The notes: generated from the sequence alone by a model not told the origin. 64,000 nucleotides of DNA from Symbiodinium natans (GCA_905221605.1 CAJNDS010001890.1:681001-745000), one strand, 5' to 3'; shown: positions 1-15,300, numbered from the stretch's first letter. Translations and numbers: made by a program.

Positions 1-3000
1 AAGGAGGTTTAGGGTTTAGGGTTTAGGGTTTAGGGTTTAGGGTTTAGGGTTTGGGGTTTGGGGTTTGGGGTTTCGGGTTTTGCGTTTAGGGTTGAAGGAC
101 TGTGTAGAGGGGTTCGAAGTGCAAGTAAGGGTTTGGGGAGCGACCCAACCCTTAACTTTTGAAGCCTAGCCCCTTATATTAGCTCATAATCTTCATGGAC
201 CCCCTCAAGTTCTTGGTAAGAGCCTAGGTGTACCTAAATGGGGGATGGAGGTTATCACAAAGGAAGTTCCAACTACCGTCCCTTAAGGACCCGATATGCT
301 GCCGTACTGACCACTGAGAGCACAGCAAAACCCAAAGGGTCCATGTATCTAAGTAGGGAATACTTGGGCCTTAAAGTATTTCCTACATAGGGAATTTGGG
401 AACCAAGTATACGACAATAAGGTACATGGACCGTAAGGGATAAGGATCCTACCCTAAACCCTAACCCTAAACCCTAAACCCTAAACCCTAAACCCTAAAC
501 CCTAAACCCTAAGCCTCAAACCCTAAACCCTAAACCCTAAACCCTAAACCCTAAACCCTAAACCCTAAGCCTCAAACCCTAAACCCTAAACCCTAAACCC
601 TAAACCCTAAACCCTAAACCCTAAACCCTTACGAAACAAGCCAGAAACCCTAAAGGATAAGGACCCTAAGCCCTAAACCCTAAACCCTAAAACCCCAAAC
701 CCTAAACGACCGCTGGCGGCCTGCAAGCCCGCTTCGAGCTCCGTGAGGCGCTCCTGCTGCTGTCCTCAGCTCGGGGCCAAAGGGGGTGGGGCGGTGGGGG
801 GGGAGGGAGGTTTAGGGTTTAGGGTTTAGGGTTTAGGGTTTAGGGTTTAGGGTTTAGGGTTTAGGGTTTAGGGTTTAGGGTTTAGGGTTTAGGGTCTAGG
901 GTCTAGGGTCTATTGTTTATGGTTTAGGGTTTCGGGTTTGGGGCTTGGGGCTTGGGGTTTGGGGTTTGGGGTTTGGGGTTTGCGGTTTAGGGTTTAGCGT
1001 TTAGGGTTTAGCATTTATAAAGTGGGGTGTAGGGTTTAGGGGTCTATCAGGGGTAGGCTTGGCGGCCCTATAAAAATGGAATGGCTTTTCAATACCCCTA
1101 TTTGACTAGGCTTATTGATTATAGGTGCAAAGGCACAGGGAGGAGGGGGGGGGGGGGGTACGCGTTTTCAAGACCATCTTCGCGATAGGCGTGCCGCCTG
1201 CTAAGTAATAACTGATATAGGGGTCGGAATAGCTACTAGTATTATTCCCTTATGGTCCCTCTTTACTAAACTAGAAATATCCCCCCCAAAATCCTAGTCT
1301 CATTGTTAAGGCCCTTGTCTTAACCCTCCCCCCGCCTTCCTTCTGGGCCCTTTATAAGCTTACTAGAATGACCCCCAAAACCCCATTCTCAGTATTAAGG
1401 CACGTACATTAAACCCTCCCCCTCCTTCTGGGCTTCCGCAATGAACCCTAAACGTGGGGCCATACACCCTCTACTACTATCATCCCTATTAAACGGTATA
1501 TGGTCCCCTTATGGTCCCGGCCCCCTCCTCCTTCCTTCTGGGCTTTTTGACTTAGACTACACATATACCCCCAAAAAACCTATTCTCATTATTAAGGCCT
1601 TTGGATTAAGCCTGAAACACCCTAAACCCTAAACCCTAAACCCTAGACCCTAGACCCTAGACCCTAGACACTAAACCTTAAACCCTAAACCCTAAATCCT
1701 AGACCCTAAACCCTAGACCCTAGACCCTAGACTCTAGACCCTAGACCCTAGACCCTAAACCCTAAACCCGAAACCCGAAACCCTCCTCCCCTTCCTTCTG
1801 GGCTTCCGCGCGAAGCCTCTGCTCGCCCTGCTTCGCCTCGCGCTCCGCGGCGCTGCGACTCTGCGAAGCAGAGTCGAGGCCTCCGTTCAGCGCTGAGGGC
1901 GTAGGGTTTTTTGGGTTTAAGTAGGGTTTAGGGTTTAGGGTTTAGGGATTAGGGTTTAGGGGCTTCTGGGCTTTTTGGGTGGGGTGAAGGGTTTGGGGTG
2001 GGGTGGTTTTCATCTTGATTTCTACACTAAAATCCTGTTGTGCCGCCTCCTGCCAAGCTTGTAAATCCCTTGCTTCTATCATATTTAGGTACATGTGCCA
2101 TAAACATCCCGTCAAGGTTAATTTAGTCCCCCAAGCCGACTCAAGCCAAGGATGGGGTACAAACGCACATGCGCGACGACCGCCGGCACATAGAGCATGA
2201 CAGCTTTCACGTAACCCTATAGACCTAAACATCCAGAACGGCAGTTGCATGGTCCCTTACTATGGGCCATTAAAACGGGTGCCCCTTATTTACCCCTTAT
2301 ATACCCTGTGCAAATTAAGGGCCCATACATCAGAACCCTTTAAAGGAGGTAAGGGACCACACTTAGGCCCCTTATAACCAACCTTAGATTGCAAAACCTT
2401 GTAGCGCCCTAACCTTCTTGCCTCCGAAGCATATGCAACCCTAAACCCACAAGACGAAGCCCTTCTTGGGCCCTATACCCACAACCCTAAAAACCCGGAA
2501 GAAAAAACTAAAAGCCCTCGACTATGTCGATCCTAAACTCCCTTTAAACTCCAAAAGCCGCTTAACCCCTAAAACCCTCTCAACCCTAAACTCTAAACCT
2601 GAAGGGTCCATGTACCGAAATAGGGAATACTTGGGCCTTAGCGCGCTTTCTATATGGGACTTTGGGGCCCAAGTATACGACAATGGAGTGGAAAGGGACC
2701 AGGACGAAGTCCGGTCGAAAGGCGGTATCACCTCCGGCCCGAAGGCTTAAGGATCAAACCACAGAAGGAAAACAAACACAAAAAAAACGACGTGCTCCAA
2801 CAGAACCACAAGCGAAACAACAGGCAAGCATTTGCCAAAATGACTAACTACAGGAAACAAGCTTCGCCACGAAGAGGTCGTTAGAAAGCCAACAAGCTTC
2901 GCCACGAAGAGGACGTTGCAGCAGCACCGCAGGTAGGCACCCGCCAAGCCGGGGGGATGGATACCCCGAAAGCCAACAAGCTTCGCCTGCGAGTGCGCGA

Positions 3001-5855
3001 CTAACGGCACTGTCGCACTAGCGCGCACTGCGGGCGGGGAGAGGGGTGCTCATCGAGCAGATGCTCTTAGTGCCGCCCCGGGGGTCCGCACTCTCCCCAT
3101 CCCCCAGCAACCACGCGCACTAGTCGCCGGCGCAAGTATACGATAGTAAGGTACATGGACCCTTAGGGCAAACCCACAACAAGCAGTATTAGGAGAGACC
3201 TGAACCCTAAATCCTAAACCCTAAATCCTACTAAACCCACAACAAGCAGTATTAGCAGAGACTGTGGTCCCCCACTCTCTTTCAGGCGTTGGATCTCCAG
3301 AGTCATTGTGCGGAATCTCAGCCGAAGGCGGGGGCTCCAACGGGGGCGTGGGGGCTTAGGGTTTGGGGTTTGGGGCTTCGGGTGTTGGGGCTTTAGGCCT
3401 TAGGCTTTGAGGGTAGTTAGCCTTGTAGAAACTGTTGGGTTTTGGGGTTTTTGGGGCCTGGGTTTAGGGTGTAGGGGTTACTGCAGAGCTTGATGATCCG
3501 AATTCTGGGCCGCTGTGGCTCCCTTACCGATGAGCACAAGTCAGAACCCCAGCACCTTGGGGCATGCCCATTTTCTGGACCCGCTCGGGGTTCCCTAAAC
3601 CCTAAACCCTAAACCCTAGACCTAGACCCTAAACCCTAACACCCCAGGGCCAAGTTGGGCCAAGGCCCAGGGCTTCGGATTGGTCCACAACCCCCCCCTA
3701 AACCCTAAACCCTAAACCTAAACCCTAAACCCTAAATCCTTTCAATTAAAGGCTCATGAAAGTCCTCAGAGTGCTCCCCATCATTTCTCGTCACCTCGTT
3801 TTACCTGAGTCCTTTACTTCATGGCATTCTGTTGAACTCCATTAGATTCTGCTGCCGCCGTTCCTGCCCAAGCTGACTTACATCCGGGCCCATAAGCCCT
3901 AAACCCTAAACCCTAAACCCCAAGCCCTAAACCCTAAACCCTAAACCCAGCTACCTTAGGGCTTGTCCCCCCCTAAACCCTCAAGCCTAAACTCAGAGAA
4001 GCCCTATAACCTAAAACCCCAAGGAGCCTAAACCCTCAGCCCTCAACCGTTAAACCCTAAACCTTAAACCCTAAACCCTAAACCCTAAACCCTATAAACC
4101 CCAAACCCTCAGCCCTCAACCGCAATCCCGAAACCCCAAAAGGAAGGCCTAAAACCCCAAGAGCCTCATAACTTAGGTCTTAGGGTAGATTCATGGTCCC
4201 TTAGTATGGGCCCTTACAAGCGGGCCCCTTCTATGCCCCGTATATACCCGATACAAAGTAAGGGCCCATACTTCAGAACCCTTTAAGGGAGGTTGGGGAC
4301 CACATTCCTAGCCCATGAAACTACCCTTCCCTAAACCCTAAACCCTGAACCCTAAACCCTAAACCCTAAACCCTAAACCCCAAACCCTAAACCCTTCCAA
4401 GGAGGTTAGGGATCAGATTAAGGGCCCATGTAACGACCCGCAGAGTTCCACAACCACTGGAATGCTAGGAGCGCTGGCTCGTCTTCCTTCTTGTCAGCAC
4501 GCTTGCCGCGCTCCTGACGTCGTTTAGGCTTGAGGCTTGAGGCTTGAGGCTTGAGGGTTTAGGGTTGAGGGTTGAGGGTTTAGGGTTCGCGCACACAGCC
4601 AGGCGCCAGGCAGGGCGTTTGTTGTGGCGTGGTCCGTTTAGTGCTCTGACCCAACCCACCCTCCCACATCGTGACCTGCCCGGGCGTCGGGCTTCTCGTA
4701 TGAAGCAGGGTTTATATTTCTTGTACCCCCAAAAGGACACCCCACATATACACTCACCAATATTGAAAAGGAACCTGCTATACACTCACCAAATAACAGC
4801 AATATAAACCCTGTTTCCTATGAGTCCCCTATGACTGCAGCTTACTGTCTCAGCTCCCACTCAACAGGGGTGAAGGATGCACAAGCATCGATACCAAGTG
4901 AGATTCACAGGACCCTGACACGATTCCTAAACCTCAAGCCCTACGTGTTTAGGGTAGGGTTTAGGGCTTAACCCCCAAACCCCAAACCCTGCCCTAAACC
5001 AATAAATGTCCTCATTCGCGACCCGCAAGTGCTCGTGCTTGCGCTGCAACGCCTGTAGTTCCTTCCACAAGGTTAGTTTACGTGGGCTGATCTCTAAGTC
5101 GGCCCATTTGACAGGAATCGCATCATAATCCAGCCCCGGCAATAGGGGCGACAATATTTTGCCATGTCTCACTGTTACCATTTGCTATTCTTGCTGCGAC
5201 GTTGAGGAGGAAAAATGTTACCCTCCCTAAAGCAAGCATAGTGTGATTAGATGGCCACAAGCCCTTTAAACCCGTTCCCCCTTTCCTAACAGTGATTAAA
5301 AAAAGGGGTACTAGAATCCTCATTAAGGAATGTTAGTTTATAAATGGGGGAACATCCCAACCCACCCTGAACCCGTAAACCGTAAATCCTAAAACACCCT
5401 AAACCCCAAACCCCAAACCCCAAACCACAAACCCTAAACCCTAAACCCTAAACCCCAAACCCTAACCCCTCGCTGTGGGGGCCCGGTTCTCCGCTGTATT
5501 GTGAGTGGGCCTGCTCCTTCTCGTGGAGCTGACGCCGCTTGGAGCCGAGCTCCCCTTCGACCTCCCAGTTAGGGTTTAGGGTTTAGGGTTTAGGGTTTAG
5601 GGTTTAGGGTTTAGGGTTTAGGGTTTAGGGTTTAGGGTTTAGGGTTCAGGGTTCAGGGTTTAGGGTTTAGGGTTCAGGGTTTAGGGTTTACCATCTTATA
5701 CCAAGGGTACTCTGTTTGTTGTTGGGAACTGTACAAGGGAGCCTGGATGCCAACATAGGGCAGAAGGGCACCGCTGGGCTGCCCAGATTCTCAGTACCTT
5801 CCTTGACCCAGGAGTAGCCTAGGAATGAAAAGGTTGCCCTTTGTGGTTTTACGGG

Positions 5856-5889
<34 letters not shown>

Positions 5890-6353
5890 GAACCCCAACT
5901 CTAAAAGAAAGGGAAATAAGGGCCTACTCCGGGTCCTAGCTAAACCCTAAACCCTAAACCCTAAACCCTAAACCCTAAACCCTAAACCCTAAACCCTAAA
6001 CCCTCAAGAGACCTGTCCTGAGCCCGCAACCAATGACCCGGCTCGGCCTCCACTGCGCTGCGACGCACCTCGCGGCAATCCGACGTCAGCTCCTGCTCAC
6101 GTTTCCCTTAAACCCTAAACCCTAAACCCTAAACCCTAAACCCTATTAACCTGAGAATTCCCGAAAAGCCCTACACCCCAAGCCCTAAAGTTAAAGGGCC
6201 CAACACCCCTTCCTTCACGCACGCATGAGGCTTCAGAGTGACCCTAGGCGGAACTCTTAGTCTTCTTCCCCTATAACCCCCATATATATATATGTATATA
6301 TATAGAGTCTGTAAAAACTAAAATAAATTATAAAGAAATAAACAAATAAATAA

Positions 6354-6388
<35 letters not shown>

Positions 6389-9300
6389 ACTGACAAAACT
6401 GTTATCGTCTTTATATACCCTGAAAAGGGTCCCTCTTTTAGAGCCCCTTGATTGGCTCCTCCATCTTTTTCTGCAGCTCCTCGATTTTCCGATCCTGGCC
6501 ACAGGGGGTGCTTCAGCCTACTTTGCAGGGTTCCTAAGGGAGGGGGTTTAGGGTTTAGGGTTTAGGGTTTAGGGTTTAGGGTTTAGGGTTTAGGGTTGTA
6601 ACCCAAGGTTCCCGAATAATCCCGACTACTCCCTAATGATCCCCAAGCTTCCCTAAGGAAGAACAACCCTACTTCTTCAGAGTTTTTTAGGGTTAGGGGT
6701 TTAGTGGTATAGGGAGTTTGGGATTTAGGAGTTTAGGGGTTTTAGAGGTTTAGGGGGCTTAGGGTGTTTAGGGTGTTTTGGGTTTAGGGTGGAGGGGTGC
6801 AAGGTTTAGGCGTGGGGTGTAGGGTGCCTGCGGAACAGAGTCTTTCACCTCCAAAGAAGCCCTGCCATATTCCCCAGCACCTGCAAGCCCTAACCCTAAA
6901 CACCCTAAACGCTCTTATGAACCTGAGCCTGAAACACCCTACGATCCAGACCAGGAACCCTAAAGCCCTGCCGAATCCCTAAGCAGGTAACACCATCCCC
7001 AGCCTTCGTCGCCAAGGAGAGTTGCAGCCTCCGAGTCAGGAGGGAGGGCGGGTTTAGGGTTTAGGGTCTAGGGTCTAGGGTTTAGGGTTTAGGGTTTATT
7101 AGCGTTAGCGTTTAGGGTTTAGGGTTTAGGGTTCAGGGTTTAGGATTTAGGGTTTAGGGGTTAGGGTTTAGGGTTTAGGGTTTAGAGTTTCGGGTTTAGG
7201 ACTACGGTTTAGGGTGAGTCCTGGGTTTCGGGGCTTAGGGCTCTTGGGTTGATGGCATTGACTCCTCTATCCACAGCCAAATAGCCTAGTAGACCCAAAG
7301 AGTATCCTAGGAATACAAAGGGTGACTTTTTGCTTGGCGAAGCTAAGCCCTAAAACAAGGGAATAAGGGCCTACTCTGGGTCCTAGCCTATAAAAGCCTG
7401 TGTAAACCAGCAGGGGAGCTGCGCCAATATCCTCCTCAAACCCTGCACAAACAAAACCTGATGTTCCGAGCACTCGGAAAAACCCTAACAGCAAGAACAC
7501 TAGGCCAGAAAATCCTAAATTCCCTAGCCCCAATACCCCCCCCCCCCCCCCCCAAATTCTCGACACTCTGTAAGCCCTACACTCTGCACCCATAAAGGTT
7601 TGGGGTTCAGGGCTTCCCTAAACCGCCAAAAACACCCCGATCCGAAAGTCCTAGACCATAAACCTGAACCTGAACTCTAAACCCTGAACCCTCCGCCCTA
7701 AACCCTAAACCCTAAACCCTAACCCCTAACCCCTGAACCCTAAACCCTAAACCCTCAACCCTAAACCCTGCACGGAGGTCACACGCGCACCAGATTGCCA
7801 AGACTCCGGCTCCTTTGCTTCCTTTGACTTCTGTTTCAGCTCATCGCCTGGGTAGATGCCGTGCACGAGGTTCGTTTTGAGAGGTTTGGGGCTTATAAGG
7901 GTTTACAAGGGCCTTTTAAGGGTTTGGAAGGGTTCAGGCTTAGGTTGGGGGTCTGAGGATTTTGGGATGTAGGGAGAAGTTTTGAGGGCTGATTCAGGGC
8001 CTAGACCCTAAACCCTAAACCCTAAACCCTAAACCCTAAACCCTAAACCCTAAACCCTAAACCGCAAAGCTTATATAACTCTGTGAGGGCCACAAGGGAG
8101 TTGTCGGGTGCTGAGAGTTCTGTGGCGTGCGTGTTCTGGCGTGCGTGTTCGGGCGTGAGCCCTAAACCGCATAGAGACCCTTTGAGGGGGCTTAGGGCTT
8201 GGGGCTTAGGGCTCAGGCAAAACCCTAAAACCTAAACCCTGAACCCTGAACCTAAACCGTAAACCCTGAACCCTTCCCGGATGAAGGAACAGGAAGATGT
8301 CAAAAACACAAAAACACAAACCACCTGCGCTCCCCTGCGTGAGAAGTCCAAAGGGTGCCCAAAGGTATCCGAACCTGACAAGATTTACCAAACATCCCTC
8401 ACCTCTGAACCCTAAACCCTAAACCCTAAACCCTAAACCCTAAACCCTAAACCCTAAACCCTAAACCCTAAACCCTAAACCCCAAACCCGACTTCATCAT
8501 CTTGGTGCCCAGGCGTACCAGGTCCAGTTGCGAAGCTAACCTTAAATCCCGGTGCTTCCGCGCATCCGTGTCGGTGCCAACCAGGGACGCGGGAGGGCCT
8601 GTTCAAGGTCAAAGGTTGTTTAGGGTTTAGGGTTTAGGGTTTAGGGTCTAGGGTCTAGGGTCTAGGGTCTAGGGTCTAGGGTTTAGGGTTTAGGGTTTGG
8701 GATTCAGGGTTGAGGGTCTTAAGGTCTAGTCAAGGCCTGATCAGGCTTTGGGTTCACGGTTGAGGGTTTGTTCAGGGTTTGGGCATGCTATTTCTTGTTC
8801 AGGCTTGGGCTTTTCTTGAAGGGATTAGGGCTGGGGGTGGGGCTCTCTCATCCTAAACCCTAAACCCTAAACCCTAAACCCTAAACCCTACAGGCGCCTC
8901 ACGAATGCAACTCCCTGAGCTTATGAACCCTATCAAAGGTTCGAACCTGCAAGCCGCAAGCCATGCAAAACAATCCCGTCGTTGGGTTTAGGGTTTAGGG
9001 TTGAGGGTTGAGGGTTTAGGGTTTAGGGTTTATGGTTCAGGGGCTTGGGAGTCAAATATAAAAGGGCCATTAAGGGAATATTACTAGTAATTAATCCAAC
9101 CCCTATACTACACCCAACAGCCGCCCCCACACGTGCGCCTGGAGGGGCTCGGGCCGTGGCGGGGCCCTTGCCTTGGGAAGGGAGGAGGGTTTTCGGGCTT
9201 TTCATCCGTTCTAGGGTTTCAGGAAGGGTTTGGGGCTCGGGCTCAGGGTTTGGGTTTATGGTTTAGGGCTTGCGAGGTCAGGGTTAGGTTTAGGGATGAG

Positions 9301-12300
9301 GTCCAGGGTTTAGGGTTCATAGGGTTTGAAAGCTCAGGATTTGGGGTTTGGTGTTTTACGAAAAGTGAGGTTTTGTAGGGGTTTAAGCTTCTGGGCCTTA
9401 TGATATGCAGGCCATGGAATCAGAAGGACCTCTGCAATCGATTCATACGTCCTGTCGCTCTGCACTTCTACCTGGCTGGAAACCACGTGAAGACGAACAA
9501 AGCCATCTTGGCACTCTATACTACTTGGGATGTTCCCCCTTATACTAGCAGTCCTTCATAGGGATTATAGTACCCCCGATTACAATCCCCATTAAGGACT
9601 GTTTGCATAAGGGGGAACAATATATAGCCCTCAACCCTAAACCCAAATCTCGGGCCATCATGAGGGACTTCAGCGCCTCGCCCATCGCCCGTCGCCCACC
9701 AGCAGCACTCTGTTACAGGGTACAGCCCGAAGCCGTTCAAGGATACAAACCCCTGCTTCTTGAGCTTAGAGTCCAATGACTGCACATTGGCTGCAGTCCA
9801 GAGTGTGTTGCCCTGAAGGCTTACACATCCAACAGCTAGCCCGAAAATATCCACTGGGACCCTCTAGTCAGATGGGCAGGGTTCAGGGTTTAGGGTGTGG
9901 GGTTTGGGCTTCTATACTCTCCACACCTCTGAGACCACAAAAACCTTTATTTTATGCAAGCAAAAGCCGGTTAGCAGCCTGCAATAAACCTGGACCAGAA
10001 AGCCAGAAACCTAACAACCCTAAGCCCCAACACCCCAGCGCCTAGCAAGCCTGAAACCTGAAACCCCAACAACCCTAAATACCCTAACTATCATGAGTAC
10101 TCTACATGCCCACCCAAACAACCCTCAACCCTCCTTGCCAAGGTCTGGACCAGCCTAATAACCCTAAACCCTCAAATGGGATGAGGGGCTTACCTTTCGA
10201 GCCCAAGCCTACTAGTTGTTGGCGGGTTATTGTTGTGAAAGCCCCCCTAAACCCTACCATAAACCGGTTTAGGGTTTAGGGTTTAATCCTAAACCCTTAC
10301 TATGGCTTCTTCGAGGCTTGGGCAACCTAGAAGGCTTAAGGTTGTGTAGGACTGTAGGGTTTTTTTTGACACAAGAGTAGCCTAGGAATGAAACGGCGTT
10401 AAAGGGGACATTTTAAGGTTCGGATTTGGGCTTTCGGGGAGGCTTAAGGGCATTAGCCTCCTGAGGAGGCGCCTTGGCATTCAAGCACCGGACGGTATTC
10501 CTCTCGCTCGCTGGAACCTCTTAGCTCCAACAGTGTTTGAGTATACTTCCAGACTATGCCCTGCATCTCTCAACTGCGCCCCCGCGCCATTCTGAAATTT
10601 CTAATCGGCATGGGAATTGAGTCTCGGATGCGCACAGCGGCCGCTAAACCCGGCACCCTAAACCCTACAGCCGAGTAAACAAGGAAAAAAAGGTGCCCGT
10701 TTCGGTTTAAAGGGGCTAAAGAGGGACCGAAATCCTAAAAAAGTGAATAAGGGCCTACTCTGGGTCCTAGTTTTCAGACCTAAACCCTAAACCCTAAACC
10801 CTAAACCCTAAACCCTAAACCCTAAACCCTAAACCCTAAACCCTAAATGCCAGCTCAAGGGGCTCGGAGGTTGCGGGAAGCTTCTGGGACTGTAGCTTCG
10901 AACCGCGCCCTTGGACCTGGGGTGCCAGGTGTCGGGGCTTTTTGTGACTTTTGGGGTTTATGTAGGGTTTAGGGTTTAGGGTTTAGGGTTTAGGGTTTAG
11001 GGTTTAGGGTTTAGGGTTTTAGGGTTTAGGGTTGAGAGTTTAGGGGCTTAGGGCTTGGGAGCTTGGGAGTTGGGTGTTCTAGGGCTTGGCAAGCTGGACG
11101 AATAAATTCGCAGGGCTTGACTCGGGTTTGGGGCTTCGAGATGTTGAGAGCTTAGATCGATTGGGGTATTCAGGGGCTCATGTTTAACCGGAGTTTGCAG
11201 GTTTTGAGGGTTTAGGGTTGAGGGTTTGAGGCTTAGCGTTTAGGGTTTAAGGTTTAGGGTTTAGGGCTTCATCTGAAGAGGGCCCACAGCATGCACAACT
11301 CAAGGCGCAAAATGTCCACAAGCCGCCGACTTATGACTAGCACAAAAACCAGCTAGGGCTTAGGGTTTGGGGTTCGGGTAACCCTAAACCCTAAACCCTG
11401 AACCCTGAACCCTAAACCCTAAACCATAAACCCTAAACCCTAAACCCTGAACCCTATCCAGAAGCGCGAAGTTGAAAAGTCTTGCCGAAAGGCCGGGCAG
11501 ACAGCGGCGGAGCTGGCATCCTTGGCTTATCAACGGGGTTTAGGGTTTAGGGTTTAGGGTTTAGGGTTTAGGGTTACTTGGAGGTTCATGGTACTTATAT
11601 CCCACTCATAATTGTACGTATAACCCAAATATAATTGTACTTATAACCTACTAATAAGCCCGAAATTGGTTATAATTGGGCTCTATAGTGCACTATACGT
11701 ACAGTTATGACTGGGGTATTCAGTACCATGAAACTCCAAGTAGGGTTTGGGGTTTGGGGTTTAGGGATTGAGGTTGGGGGTTTAGGGCTTAGAGTTTGGG
11801 GTTTTTAAGGTATAAACCCAAACTTTTTGACTTAAACCCTAAGCCCTTGATCCTGGTGGCCCAGTAACCATATTTTTGATATTGGTACCCTTTTTTGGGG
11901 TTAGTTACTTAAAAGGGAACCTTGTATCAAAACAATGGGAAAAACGGGTACCACTGGGCTACCAAGTGATCCTAAACCCTAAACCCTAAACCCTAAACCC
12001 TAAATTCTAAACCCTAAACCCTAAACCCTAAACCCTAACCCTAAACCCTAAACCCTAAACCCTAAACCCTAAACCCTAAACCCTAAACCCTAAACCCTAA
12101 ACCCTAAACCCTAAACCCTAAACCCTAAACCAACAACCAACAAAAAACAAGAGGGCTACCAATTGATCCCAGCATCCGGTTCTCCTTATTCTCCTTCTCG
12201 GCCGGGCGAGGTGTTGCCGCCCGAGGCGTTGCCGCGCGAGGCGTTGCCGGACGAGGCGTTGGCGTGGCTGTCAGCGCCGGCTCGGCCTGGGGTCGGTTTA

Positions 12301-15300
12301 GGGGCCCGTTTAGGGTTTAGGCTTAGGGTTCAGGGTGCCCTAAAAACCCTAATTGACCCGAGGGGCAAGAACCCCGAATCCTAAACCCTTGAACGCCTAA
12401 CCACGCGTCCTAAACCTTCAGCCGCTCATGTAACATGTACCAACCTGAACCCCAGCATCAAAAGCAAGGACTTGCAAACCCCAAACCCCTCCACCCCACC
12501 CCCCTCCCCCCCACACCCCCGAGCGCCTTCTCCTCCCGTGAGAAGCTCTCGTTGCCGGGGTTGGGGCTACCTTGGTTGTTCTTCTTTCATTGAAATGCCA
12601 TCATGAGGAATCGTTTCTAACCGTCTTCACGACACCCTCCGAGGGTAGCTTCATGGGCCCTGGATATGGTCCCCTAACCTCCTTGAAAGGGTTCTGATGT
12701 ATGGGCCCCTATGGTGTATAGGGTACATTATAAGGGGTATAAATAAGGGGTATCCTTTCAGGGCCCATACTAAGGGACCATGTAACTAGCCTTAGAACTC
12801 TAAGTATTGGAAGCCGAAGAACCAACCCCTTAAACCCCGCAAGCCCTAAGCTCACGTTAATAAACCCCAAAACTCCAAACCCTATACTACTTCAATCCCT
12901 ATTAGGGCATATGACCCCTATTCCTAAGGGCCCATGTACCTAACAAAAACGAACACTTGGGCCGTACTTCCGATATAGGGACTTTGGGGCCCAAGTACTT
13001 CAGAATAAGGTACATGGACCCTTAGGGTTATAAACAAGGCCCCCGAAATGAAGTGCCCATACTTGGAAACCTAGATTAGGGCAGTTCAAGGTTTTGGCAT
13101 GAGGGGGGTCGGGTTAGGGTTTAGGGTTCAGGGTTCAGGGTTCAGGGTTCAGGGTTCAGGGTTTAGGGTTTAGGGTTTAGGGTTTAGGGTTTAGGGTTTA
13201 GGGTTTAGGGTTTAGGGTTGTGAGTCTAGGGCTGTGAGTCTAGGGCTTAGTGTCAATAGCAAGGGTTCTTGTTTGGGGCCGATTGGTGAGCCATAAACCC
13301 TGAACCCTAAACCCTTTCAGGAATCATGTTTGTCCTTATAAGGCTACCAGCAGCCCAGCCGCCGCTTTCCGACGCGTCCTGGAAGCGCTCCGACCAGTCC
13401 AGGATTGCGCCCTTGTTGTCCTGGGAGGGCTTAGGGGGTTTAGGGTTTAGGGTTTATGGGTTATGGTTTAGGGCTCGGGGTGGTTGAGGGGGGGGTTTAG
13501 GGGGGTCTTAGGGGGTAGGTTTGGGGGCTTAGGTGTGGGGGTTTAGGGTTCCGAGGCTATCAGGCTTTAGGGTTGAGGGTGACTGAGGTTAAGGGAACAT
13601 AAGGGGTCTACCCTACAGGCGTTTTGGCCCAAAAGGCCATGCTATACAAGATACTCGACTATCTTGAGCCTAAGTTTAGCTGCAACTTGGCATCCGTTGC
13701 GGAGGCCCTGCACCGTGAACTTAAAAGCCCAAGGCCGTAAAGGCCACGCAAAACACTTATACCTACTTAAACATCAACACGCCCTTCTACACAAACGGCC
13801 GAGTAGACTTCCCTGAGCCCCAAACCCCTAACCCCAAACCCCAAGCCCTAAGTCCGAAGCACTAACCCAAAACCCCTAACCCAAAACCCAAAACCCCTAA
13901 CCCTAAACCCTAAACCCCGAACCATAACCCTAAACCCTAACACCCTAAAACAAACCAAGTCGCCAAGGTCGAGGGCAGGTCATAGGACCCGGGCCCGACC
14001 TCGCACACTTTCTCCTTGTCAAAGCGGTCGGAGGTCCTGGGATTCTTGGGGAGTGTCCGGGTTTAGGGTTTAGGGCTAGGGCTTGGGGTTTAGGGTTTGG
14101 GGTTTTGGGTTTAGGGTTTGGGGGTTGATCAAGGCTTTGGGTTTAGGGTTTAATTACTGGGTTTCTTGCAAAGCAACTTACACCAAGTTGCCCTGATACT
14201 CAACGATTCGCTATGTGACCCCACCATGGTAACTTAGCTTGAACTTACTTGACATGACCCTAATACCCAAACCCTACACCTTAAGGCCCTCAAACTCTCC
14301 ACCAAGAGCCAGTGTAGATTTGACCCCAGGTCCCTTGCCCTAAGGGTCCATGTACCTGATTATTATATACTTGGGCCCCAAAGTCCCTAGAAAGGAAGTA
14401 CTTTAAGGCCCAAGTATTCCCCATTTAGGTACATCGACCCTTAGGGTTACATTTCGGGATGCACGTCTTGCTGGTCTCCGGCTTTGGGTTCGGAGCTAAT
14501 TTCAGGGCCCTATCCTCGGCGACCGGATCCTACAGCCAATCCCTCCACACTACGAATGGAGGGGTTTCTGAAAGTTCGGAGACATACGCGCAAATGCGGT
14601 TTTCGGAACCCCTATGAAGAAGAAAGGAACGACAACACAAACAAAAAAAGGCCGGGGGGGGATCGTCACTGAATGGGCCCAAGCGTCTGCTTGCCGAACA
14701 TGACCAGTCCGGATGGAGTCGAGGGGGAAAGCGTGGTCTTGCTAGGTGCGGCCGTGACTGTTGCGACTACGTGACGTGGGCTGGACGTTGTTGCCCTACT
14801 TGCTTTGGAAGCCCCGCGAAACATGAAACAGCTGGGGGGGGGGGGGGGGGGGGGGATTCTTAAGCAAATAGTAGATAAGTTCGCATGTTCGCAACTAATT
14901 CTTTGAGGAACCGTGTCTTGAATTGATCCATAGCCGTGCCTCTTGAACCGTGTCATGTCGATACACACGCTTCCTAGACTCTAAACCCTAAACCCTAGGC
15001 CATCTGGTGGATGATGCTGAACTTGGTTGCACGCCATCACCTGAGCCCCCTTGCGACCGCGCAACTCTGCAACTCGATTGTTTTGGGTTTAGGGTTTGGG
15101 GTTAACAGGGCTTACCTCCCCGCTCCCAGCCCCCAAACACCCCCCCCCCCCCCCAAAAAAAAAAAAAGAAAAAAAGAAAGAAAAACTCCAAACCCCATCC
15201 ATTCGCATTGCAGTTTGGAAACTCTTGGGGACGCGGGTTACAACACTGAACCTCAGGCAAAGATCTTCGAAATTGGGTTTTGGGCTTAGGGTTTAGGGTG

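Noticed and set aside
1-60. Chromosome end (true telomere) at the left edge
   Set aside because: The tract is short, degenerate and followed by 64 kb of interspersed tracts in both orientations; no cap-like long uniform array.
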